Positions 46,301-58,300 of a stretch of 64,000 bases of DNA are shown piece by piece. The stretch's first letter is position 1, and each line of letters begins with the position of its first letter. The stretch is from the NCBI GenBank assembly GCA_947561585.1, contig CANNZV010000933.1, forward strand, positions 1-64,000. The letters are read 5' to 3'. A program made the position numbers and the translations under genes. Below the pieces are notes generated by a model. It searched no databases and was not told the origin of the DNA. It worked only from the letters and a program-made list of their open reading frames with translations. The stretch comes from Caprella mutica (taxonomy: Eukaryota > Arthropoda > Malacostraca > Amphipoda > Caprellidae).

Positions 46301-49300
46301 AGGTTCATTGGGTTACCTTGTGAATCGTATAGGACATCTGCAAAATGAAATAAAATTAAGGAATGGATTCAAAGAATAGAACTTACACTGTAACGGCTGT
46401 GTCTGAATACTTACCAGGAGATTTTGCTCTAAAACTACCAGACACGCTCGTTAAAGTTGTCATATCTGTGTTCATCTTTTTGTAATAATCCCTGCTGACC
46501 ATGGATTCTCTGGTAGCGAAGTAGTCACTACCAGTGCCACTCTTGTTGCTCTGTCGTCTTCCGTTGGTAGATTCAACGCGGTTGAGAATGCGGCTATTAG
46601 GTGGGGGACTCTTGTTATCTGGACTCAGAGACGGACTCTGAGTGTTAATTATTGGATTATCGTTTTGAAGATTCATGTAATTATGGTATGAGGTTGGGCT
46701 CATATTTTCCGGTGGAGATGATGAAACCATGGTTACTGGTGGAGACAATGGAGCTGACTCCAAGGGAAACTGAAGAGGGTTGTCGGTGAACACTTCATCA
46801 GGAGATGATTGAGTAGTTGCTCCTAAGACTCCATAACCTGGATTTCCAGCGAAGAACGTCGGATTTGATGAGGACTGCAATAAAGGTAAGGAAATTATAA
46901 TAAAGATTAAACCTATATAATATATTTCATTATATAAAACATAAACAGTTAGGAAGTAGCAACATATAATGGATGTGACCTACTTCGGATGCCGCAGATG
47001 TCACGGAATTGCTCTTCTTAGGAGGATTGTAAAGAGCAATCTCACTGGGTACTAAGTAACCATCTGTTTCTGAAGGAGTTGGCGCTCGGTCACTGACTCT
47101 AATGGGACCAAAAAATCAGTTAAACACCTAAACAACATAAATATGATTGTAATAAGTGACTAATCATATAAAAGAGTCACTGTGATTATATTAATTTCAC
47201 AAAATATAGTTTAAATTCCGATATTTTTTTATTTTTAATCTCATACAATTTTAATTTTAGAATGGGGTTTAGCGTCTGCTTCAACCATGTTGCTTACGTG
47301 AAAAGGAAATTAAATACCAGGGACTGATAGAAGCAGACAGTAAGGAAAGTGACTCCAAGAACAAAGTCACCTACCACCAAGGATGTGATGAAAAGTGACA
47401 CAAGCACCGGTGACTGCATGCATTCACGGATGGAAGAGAAAATGAAGAGGTGATAGTAAGTGAAGCCTATACAAGCCTACCTAACACAAAAATATCATAC
47501 AAATCCCTGAATGTACCATAGATCAAATTAAATTATTTTCAATCATTAATATTAGTTAAGTTTCTTTTTAAAACTGTGATGTTATTAAATGTGAATAAAT
47601 CATCAAACGCCATGATTTCTTATAGTACGTCGACAATGTACTTTTTCATCGACAATGATAGCTTAACAAACTTAAATACTTTGGTAACCCTGTACTACTG
47701 TACCTGTTGTAGCCTCCAGGAGACAGAGGACCTTTACCAGGCCGAGGAACAACGGTCAATATTTTGTAATTGATGGCGTCGCTGATGGGGTCAATTTGGT
47801 CGACAAAACGTCGTCTGTAACGCTGAAGGAACGAAAGCAAATCTCCATATTTGCAATATTCTACTAAGATCCATAGTTCTCCTGAATTAAACAAGAAAGA
47901 ATCAATAAAAGTTAACAATAAAGTTAATGTTTGCATTGTTGTAGTACAGGCAGTCCCGCTTCTATTATCAAATCGCGACTCAGACGTATTATAAAATAGT
48001 AATAGGAGGGGGATATTACGTAAGTATTTAAATGATTGTTACTAATAAAACATTTTATTTTCTTTGAGTTAGAATGAAAAAAAATTGTTTTGATGGGTTG
48101 ACTAAGCGTATATATTATACATATAGTGTTGCAGTATTTGTTACCAGAATCAGTTCATGCTATGTGATGAAAGTTCAAAGTAGCGAATGAATTAAAATTC
48201 AACTTTAGCTAAGCACACACTAAGTTGTCCTGTGACATTAGCTACTAACAATCATGATGAAACTTCACAAGTAGATATAATGATTATTGACTTCCGAAAT
48301 AGAATCCGGAAAGGAGTCTAGGTAAATTGATCAAATGCAATTGACCGAAAAAAATTTATCGAAAGCAATTGATCCAATGGAAAATTGAACGAAAGGAAAA
48401 TGAAAATATGAAAATGACTTGCATCTCTCCTGCTAATTGAGTAGTTTGTTTTTGTTTAATTGTTTTTCTTCTACCTGCACTTATATGCTTGATTCGAATG
48501 GATACTAGTTTCTTTAGTTCATTAGATATGTGTTTTGCCCGAAAAGTAATTTTTACTTATGAAAGGGCTTGAATCCATGTATAAATTTTCTTTTACACTC
48601 TTATACAATAAATATTTTCATTTTCACATCTAATAACAATTAATCTCTTGTTAATTATATTGTACAAATTTACATGCATCGCGTATGTAAACTGCGTCCA
48701 TCGTTTTATTGCAGATCACTATTTTGTGAATAATTTCAATAATATTGATCGCACAGTAGTGAAACTTTGGTCACTGGAAGATTGCTTCTATGTTAGTATT
48801 TTGCTGAAATATTTTTTGAATCCATGAGAAAATTGGAAAGTTATGAACGTTTATGTATTTTGAAGGCATTTTAACTGTCCATCGTTTTATTGCAGCTCTG
48901 TGAAAAAGCCAAAAAATGGGCGATTAACTTCTACCGAGAGAGTAAAAATTGTAGCCGGTCCTGCAGAAGGGAGGACTCTTCTATATTTAGCTTTATAACT
49001 TGGAAGGGATAAGAGAACAATAGTTTATTTTGTGGAAAATCCCGACACAAACCCAAGGAGTGATGAGGGTAAGAGAAAAAGAATTTCCCCTCGAAATATG
49101 TGAAAAATACGCAGGCAGGTCATAAGGCAGCTAAATGATACTAGTGCCTCCATTTTTGACTAGGCTGTCATTGGTCTTACGTCAAAACAGTCCTGATGTA
49201 ATGTCTCAAATGAAACGGTCAGAAATGCCCAATGGGGCTTAAGACCAGAGAACAGGGCAATCAAGTCATGTGAGTCTCTCACTTGATGCCCAGAGATGTG

Positions 49301-52300
49301 AGGAAAGAAGTTACAACCCTTCAAGCATGAGATTGTTCGAAGTAATACAAGAAAATCATCTTTTGCCAACGAGATAATTGCAAACTATTAGGCCAAGGGA
49401 AAAAGTACTCAACAAAAGAGGCAATGTAGGATTGGATTGTTAGGTTTACACCCTCTGGTACTCGGAGAGGGCCAATTAACGTTTCAACAATGATGCCCGC
49501 TTAAAACATAAAGCCACAGCCTCCTTGTTGAGGACGAAACCAGTGTGAATAAACAGCTCCAGTAGGATCCAAACTTTAACCCATCCATCCAGACAATCAA
49601 GTGTGGCTCTTTCCTCATCTGTTAAAAGAACAAGTAGGAAATTGTTTTCATGTAATTCTGTGTACATCTAATGCCTTTTTCTTATGGGTCTTGTCCATAG
49701 GAGGCCTGGAAATGGGCTAAACGTTGCTTGTCGTCTCATTTAAGACACTGTTTGGACGAATAACCAATGACAGCCTTGTCGAAAATTGAGGCACTAGCGT
49801 TATTTGGCTGCCTTATAACCTGCCTGGGTAGTTTTTGCATATTTCGAGGGAAAAAGCTTCTTCTCCTCGTACCCTCATCTCTCCTTGGGTTGGTGTCGGG
49901 ATTTTCCACAATATTAAGGATATTATTAAGGATATTAATTTTATTGAAAAAAAATTGTACACAAACAACTATTTCAAGCCCTTGTATAAGTTCCTGCTGT
50001 TAACAGGACCTTTTCGGGGTCCTGTTCGAAACTATGTTTCTCTTATCCCTCCCAAATTCATTAGCTAAATATAGTAGAGTCATCCCTTCTGCAGGACCTG
50101 TTACAATTTTTACCTTCTCGGTAGAAGTTAATCACCCATTTTTTGGCCTTTTCACATAGCTGCAATAAAGCGATGGACAGTTAAAATGCCTTCAAAATAC
50201 ATAAACGTTCATAACTCTCCAATTATTTTCTCATGGATTCAAAAAATATTTCAGCAAGATACTAACATAGAAGCAATCTTCCAGTGAGCAAAATTTCACT
50301 ACTGTACGATCAATATTATTAAAATTAATCACAAAATAGTTATCTGCAATAAATTGATGGACGCAGTTTATGTATTAATTATATAGTCACTGTTAAAATT
50401 TCTTCTGGTATAAAGACTAATTTCTGAGCTAATCTCTAATAACTTCATCTGAATAATAATATTGATGCTTATTGTAGCTACCGTTTATTCTTATATACTA
50501 CAAAAAATATCACTGATTTCATTGTCTACGTACTCTAATAACTTCAAAACAGGCCTCGCAATAATTAAAAATTTATTAGACCGGTTTGTAATAAAGTTGG
50601 GCATGTGTAATGAAAATGGGATTCTATTTCCCATATATCATACGGGAGGTGGGTATATATTGTTGGAAGTTTTCGGCAGAGTACGCCCCGAATCTCATGG
50701 CTAGCATAACGCCTGTATTGTTATGTTTCTATTATGAAAATTTCAAATACTACATTATTAAGCTGTCGATAATCAATTTGATTGACTATGTTTGAGTGAG
50801 ATTTAATTACAAAAGCGATGAGAAATCCAACCCGCCATTTTAGATGATCTTACTACTACTACCTGGAATGACAGATGGGCGTGACGCGCAGGGCTGTCAA
50901 TGATAGGGAAATATCCCCATATCTGGGGATTTGGCGTCTCGTTTGGGAATATGGGTATTTTTATTTGAATTTTGTAAAAATCGGGAGAGATTAGACTCTC
51001 ACCAAGTTTATAATTAGACATAGCACCTACATAAATATAAATAGAAGGCATATTTGAAAAAGAAATATGTTCAATTTACGATTAAAATATGAATCTTTTA
51101 AGGCATAACGAGTTTGAAACATGTTTCATATATGTTCTGTTTTGTTTCGGAGTGCTTTCTACAGGTTTGGCGAGTCTGCACTGTGCAGTGTCGCAGACTT
51201 TTAGCCAATCACGTTCAAGACGTCACGCCAATAATTTTTCCCGCCACTGACGTCACGCTTTACGATCTCATCTGCAACTCTATATTGGTTGGTTCAATTT
51301 TAGGTTTTTTACATTTGAAATTACGATACTAATTACTAACGTCTAACTTACTCAATCTTTATACTGCGGCAGTCTGTAACAATTCCTTGTCTATAACAAT
51401 GGAAGCTGATGATGCATTAATTAATAATAATTTAGGCGCGTAATAATAATTTTAATTAATTTTTTATATTCTAGGGATTTTGTTTCTGTTTGGGGATATA
51501 TATTTACACAGAAATCTGGAGAAGTCTGAAATTTCTCATTGGCAGTTCGCACCCCGCGTCACTCATCAGTTCCAAGGAAGTTATAATCAGTTCGAATTGA
51601 GCTATCGCACGTGGTGGTTATGTCAGTTGCTCTGTGTGTCCCCTGCCATCATGGTTTGGTTCAAGAAGTGTGTATTTAAAGTAACTGTATTGCTAAGGGT
51701 AGCCAGTGTAAGTACTCGGTGTTCTAGCGTTAGTTTAATTTGGAGTTAAACTACTCAGTGTTTATTTTGCAGCAAATAAGTTGCGGTTTGCTTACTTTGT
51801 AATTTTTGTCAGGTATAATTACTAGTGCATTTTGTAGTTGATAGGATGTTGCTGATGTCATATCACGGTTGATATATCTCCTGGCTCAACCAGGAGAGCG
51901 TTTGGGTGGCTCTAAGGGGTGGTTGGAAACCGTATAGAGAATTCTGAGAACTTGTAACTGGATTGTGCTCCCAATTATTAAATTAATTAGTCAAAAGAAG
52001 AAGTTAAAGTGGCAGTACAGTCATATTTTTGTTTTAACAATTTTAATGTCGAATGATTGCTTCGTAAGGATAAAGTACTCGTGTTGAATTGTGATGTTCA
52101 ATAAAATCTAATAATGGAAATATATCATTTTATATACAATTGATTTCTTACCAAGTGCTAACGGTAGATCATCTTGTAAAGACATTAACTGAAATAAGTT
52201 TCTATTTAGATTCTAGTTCAAGTGAAGTGATGGCTTTATTTTTAAAACTATGCCTTCTTGCTTCGAATTCACACAATCTTTTCACCATTTTGACGCAATC

Positions 52301-55300
52301 AAAGCTTGAATAATGCATACATAAATTAATATAAAAACAACAAACATACTCACGTACGGTAGCCGGTAAATTGCTCGAAAACAATTGCTCGAAAGACAAT
52401 TGCTCGAAAACAATTGCTCGAAAAACAATTGCTCGAAACAACAATTGCTCGAAAGACAATTGCTCGAATGAACAATTGCTCGAATTATCAAATTGCTCGA
52501 ATTATAAAATTGCCCAGTTTTCGATTTTATAAAAGTCAGTTATTCATGAAGTGGAGCTGCACCTAACAATCCTTGTTTCGTTTCAGTAATTGATCATTAA
52601 TCATTCTATAAATGATTTTAATTATTACTCATTCTGCATAATCATTTTTTTTAGACCGTTGTGTCATCTTGTATGTAACATGTGAATTGAAATCATGTGG
52701 TGAATCAGTATTAATTAGGTTTTTTTATCATAAAATCCGAAAATGTTTGTAGATTTTATTAAAACTCTGCCATAACTTTGAGTTATTTCACCTTTTGAGG
52801 TAACACATACAGATTGGCTAGTAATAAATAAAATTTTGGGTTTTATGATAAAAAAAAAGGAATTGTACTGATTCACCACATGATTCCAATTCACATGTTA
52901 CATACGGAATGACACAAACGGTCTCTAGGGAAAAAAAAGATTAAGCAGAATGAGTAATCATTAAAATCATTTATACATAGAATGATTAATGATCATTTAC
53001 TAAAAAGAAACAAGGATTGTTAGGTGCAGCTCCACTTCATGAATAACTGACTTGTATAAAATCGAAAACTGTGCAATTGTATAATTCGGGCAATTTTGTT
53101 CATTCGAGCAATTGTTTTCGAGCAATTGTCTTTCGAGCAATTGTTTTCGAGCAATTTACCTAGAACCCTCACGTACATACTAATGAGGGTAAGTGCTTCG
53201 CTAGCTGTCGCTAATTTTGTAATGTACTTTTTATATGAACATTAAAAAAATAAACGAGCATTCAAATATTACACAATCACATAATCTTAATCGATTTAAA
53301 ACCAATTTGGTGATTGTTTGATTTTGACCTTACTATCCCTTTAAATAAAACTCTTACCCTTGACAATTTCATTGGTGTAAGCTCCAATCAAGTTCACTAT
53401 ATTGAGGTGCTTGCCGAGATGAATCATGATCTTTAGCTCTATCGCAAGGTTCCGAAGCTGAGTGGGATCTTCTAAAGATTTACACATCTTCACTGCAACT
53501 GGCGACTTATCTTCACCCTATAAACAAATTTAAATGCAACCTTAATCAGTTTCATATTTTTCGAAATAATGTCTTTTTTAGATTTAAAAGCTTGCTATAT
53601 TGCTATGGTTGTTTGGTTTTCTTTGAATAAGATATTAAAATTACCATAATTTTGAAAGTAATAAATTGTTTAATTCATTTTCCTACAAATGAGAACTTCA
53701 GTAGGAAGCAACAAAAAGTATGATGAATAATGAATAATTTTGTCTAACTAATAGAAAAATAAGATTTCAAAAATTAATACAATTGTTAAATTGAGGATTA
53801 CAATCTGTTAAGCCTAAATGACACGAGGCTAGTTTCTTTGTATTGCAACAGATGGTTTCCACTCGCTGTCTAGTTGGGTTCTGGGTGAGTACGTGTTATT
53901 ATCACTATGACACTCGCTTGTTCCCCAGCTTTCAAACTCGCCAGGTAGCAGCGAGTAAACTAGCCTTGTGTCATCGGGGCTCAACCAAATATACGAGCTC
54001 TTACCGGTACCAAGTCATCCACTTCAGCTTTCACTACTCTTCCAAAAGCTCCACTGCCAAGCTGCCGACCTAACAAAAACATGACAATGTAAAGGAGAAA
54101 GTGTCGAGCAAAAATAGTTCCTCTTACTGGAAATGGAAGCTATTGGAAAATAGTGCCACGAATCACAAAATCATAAATGTGTACGATTAAAATATCGCAA
54201 ATTTGGTTCTACCAAGAGAAATGGTAAAATATTTAAGGAGGTTGTTACAGCTGTTAGATATGTGAAACCATCAAGGGAATGAAATTGTAAATTGAATTCT
54301 GTTTTTTATACCTTATTCTTGCTTCTAAGTAGATGAAAATAACTCAGACCCTCGATGAATGACTAACCTATTTTTATCCGACTCCTCTCAATTTCAAAAC
54401 TCTTGTCATACGGCAGCAACTCGGCTTGTTCCTCGGCAGTGAATTCAGAATTAAGTTGGTCAACCTTCCCTAAAAGTTAAAAAAAAATAGAATTAGATAA
54501 ACTGATTTCGTAAAGTTGAAAGATATTGGAACTAACTATGAATAGCTACAAGTAAAATTCTAAATATTACCTTTTTCAAAGAGGAATCTTCTCGCCTCTT
54601 TGTTCTTTCTACTCTTGGCTCTCTCTTTCTTCAGTCTTAGAATGAGGTAAATTCCTGCCACGATCACAATGATGATAACTACACCGAATACACCGAACAG
54701 GATCTTGTTGCGGGTGCTCAGAGGATCTAGAAAATTTAATTTAATTACAACTTATAACTTAGGGAAATCAGAATAAAGTATAATGAACTAGAACCCTTAT
54801 TCCCACTTATTTTAGTAATGTTAACATTTCTAGGGTAATACCAATTACCAAATGCTTATTGTCTCCATTAATTACCCCATGAAATATCTCCAATGAGAAT
54901 TATTGTATTCTCTGATGGCTTATGACATTTAATATACAGGGTGTCCGACACTTTTGTTGCCAAACTTTAACATAAGGTTGCATTCGTCGAAATAAACACT
55001 TTTTATTACATGAAGGTGTGGTCTAAAATGCTTAGTTAAAGAGTTACAGGGTTAGGAAAGTAGTATCTGTACCATTTATTATTATTAGTTAACGTGATTT
55101 TTTTTAATGTTGCAATAAGAAACAAAACATTTTAACAGTAATTATTAGGAGCACAAGAAACTTAATCTTAAATTAGGTTACATGTTTGCAAAATGTGTTC
55201 AAACTGCCTCCTATTTGTTGCGATGCAGGCGTTCAAACGTTTGTCCAATGATTGGCAGACGCGAGCAAAGACACCAGGAGTTTCACGAATACTTGCACGA

Positions 55301-58300
55301 AAAACGTTTGAACGCTTGCATCGCAACAAACGGGCGGCAAATTGAACACATTCTGTAAACATATAACCTAATTTAAGATTAAGTTTCTTGTGCTCCTAAT
55401 AATTACTGTTAAAAATGTTTTGTTTCTTATCGCAACATTCAAAAAATAATGTTAACTAATAATAATAAATGGTACAGATACTACTTTCCTAACCTTGTAA
55501 CTCTTTAACTTAGCATTTTAGATCATACCTTCATAGAATAAAAAGTGTTTATTTCGACGAATGCAACCTTATGTTAAAGTTTGGCAACAAAAGTGTCGGA
55601 CACCCTGTATATTGATTCAACACAAGAAACCGATATCTACTCAATGAACTTAATTTGATAGCTATAATTCTTCATTGTTTATAATAATGCTCATTTGAAA
55701 TGTTAAATCTGGTAATTTGTTTAAGAAATATAAGCATCCAATTATTGCCTCATTACCCTAGGGGTGCGTTCACACTAAAAGCGGAGTGGCAGAAATGTTG
55801 TTCGGTAATCGTATGTGAAGATGCTTGACTGTTCACTAGGATGGAGCATTTTTTCAACTTTTCAGAGTTGGGTTTGGTAATAGTGATATTTTTTTGCTCT
55901 GGTGCATAAAAATAAGGTATACGAAATTTTAGAGCCCTGGGTCATCATCTTCATCACCCGCAAGTGTCCCAAAGAAATGAAAAATCACTAAAAAACGTAT
56001 TTTAGTTAATATTTTTATATAATTCTATTTACTATCATATTAGTGACATATAATAAGAAAATAACCACCTTAAAATGCAGTAAGGATTTCAAAGCCATAA
56101 CATACCATCTTCATCCCCCATCATAAGTCTTAAAATGAAGGGAAAATACGTGAAAATTCCCAATTTCACTATGAGTTTAAGTTTATTTCAATTTTCAAAA
56201 TAAGAACGTTTATGATATTCTGTATCAATATTGTAATTCAAAACTATATAAATAGGATTTATTAAATATAGATTAAAGTTCCTTCATACCCAACGAGGTC
56301 CCCCAGCCCTCATGAAATGGGCCTCAATCCCTTAAAATCTATGTTTTATGATCGCCGTGTCAAATTAAAACTGAGTTGTTTTATAAATTCAAAAACATCC
56401 CAGAGATCACAATGATGAGTAAGTTACGTTAAACTTCATCCAGCCCAACCAAGATGAAGCTCAAATTCTTAATAGTGTTTTTAGTTTCAAATGTGGGTCG
56501 TTTTTCTTCCTTTTATTCCTGCTCTTATTACGCCCTCTCTCGATGCTTTTCCTATTAAACTATTAAAAAATATCTTTCTTGTTTTTAATGGAAAATATTG
56601 TCTTTTTAAAAAAAACTATTGGATACATCAGTAGAATTTTTTGAGCTTGATTGAGAATTCAGTAAGAGTAGTTATATATTTTTTGGAATCCGCAACCTGT
56701 TGCTATTTTCATTGCATATCGTCATACTCATTACTTAGGGGGTAAGAACTCCGCTAATTCATTTACTTAACAACAGTCGATCATTTCATAATAAACTGTA
56801 ACATTATATTTTATATTTGGAAATTGAAATTTTCTTACTGGTTCGTTAGTTTGAAAATTGTTTGTGTTAAGAACTCTTCTCAATCCCAGTCGCGAATTAC
56901 AAGTGATTCATCATGAATCATAATGAGTATTAGATTATTCAGTTGGTCATAATTAATAACCATTATTTTGGAGGACACAATTTATCAATAATTTTTAATA
57001 GATTAATGATAATCCCAGAGAGGTGACACCATCCTAGCCAGTGAACACTTTTTAACATCGAGAATAAATCCCAGAGTCAGTGCGGTACTCGAACTTACGA
57101 CCTAGCTCACTCACATGAGGCGAAAGCTCTTACCACTGTGCTACCGAGAAACTAACTACACACCATCTATATTTAATCTCTGCACTTGTTTGGGAGGTAC
57201 TGAAACTTTTCGATCTTAAATTAACGTTTTGCCCCCAAAATGAACAGGTACTTACACTTCCATAGTGAATTTAACAATCTGTAATTTTAAGATCAACAGT
57301 TGGATTCCTTAAGATTTTTAGAGATTGAGGCCCATTATATGAGGGTTGGGGGACCTCGTGGGGTATGAAGGAACTTTGATGTATATTTTATAAATCCTAT
57401 TCATATAGTTTTGAATTACAATATTGATACAGAATATCATAAAGGTTCTTATTTTGACAATTGAAATAAACTTAAACTCATAGTGAAATTGGAAATTTTC
57501 ACGTATTTTCCCTTCATTTTAAGACCTCTGATGGGGGAGGAAGGCGGTATGTCATGGCTTTGAAATTTTACTGCATTTTAAGGTGGTTATTGTTATGTGT
57601 CACTATTACGGAATTATTTGATAGAAAATAGAATTAAATAAAAATATTTACTAAAATAAGTTTTTTAGTGATTTTTTATTTCTTTGGGGCCCTTGCGGGT
57701 GATGAAGATGCGGGTGAACCCCGCCCTTGCGGGTGAACCCAGGGGTCTAAAATTTTGCATACCTTATTTTTATGCACCAGAGCAAAAAAAATATCACTAT
57801 TACCAAACTCAACTCTGAAAAGTTGAAAAAAACGCTCCACCCTACTACTGTTCACACTGAGAGCGGAGCGTTGCGCTCAAGAAATTTGGCTGTATTTTTG
57901 ACGCTAGCAGCAAGAAGACTAGACAAGTTTCTCTTTGACAGTGGTTCCCTATAGCATTTTCTTCAGGGACCCCTGCATATAAAACTATTTTAGCTGTGGA
58001 CCCCTGAGATAAAATGATAAATTTAGCGCGTGTACTTGGGAGATTTTATCAAACTAAATGTGCTATTTAAAAAGTTTGTAGGCGGAGTATTTACACTATA
58101 AATGTATTAAAAATAAATTTATATATAACACTTGGTATTTAGTAATTACTACCAATAAATGATAAATAAAATAAAAACTAAATAAATTAATTAATACTAC
58201 TCGAAAACTATGAAACTAAATTTGGGACTGGTTTTACTGATTCCAGGACAATAACCCCCCGTGCAAAAAACCCTCGGTGCAAAAAACCCCCGGTCTATAT

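Noticed and set aside
49160..49667. Two - strand open frames of 63-69 codons inside the 48675-50375 foldback
   Set aside because: I recognise no domain, and the matching part of the opposite arm does not keep the frame.
51480..51749. 89-codon + strand frame in Pvr intron I
   Set aside because: No recognisable domain, no splice or promoter support, and length within chance for this window.
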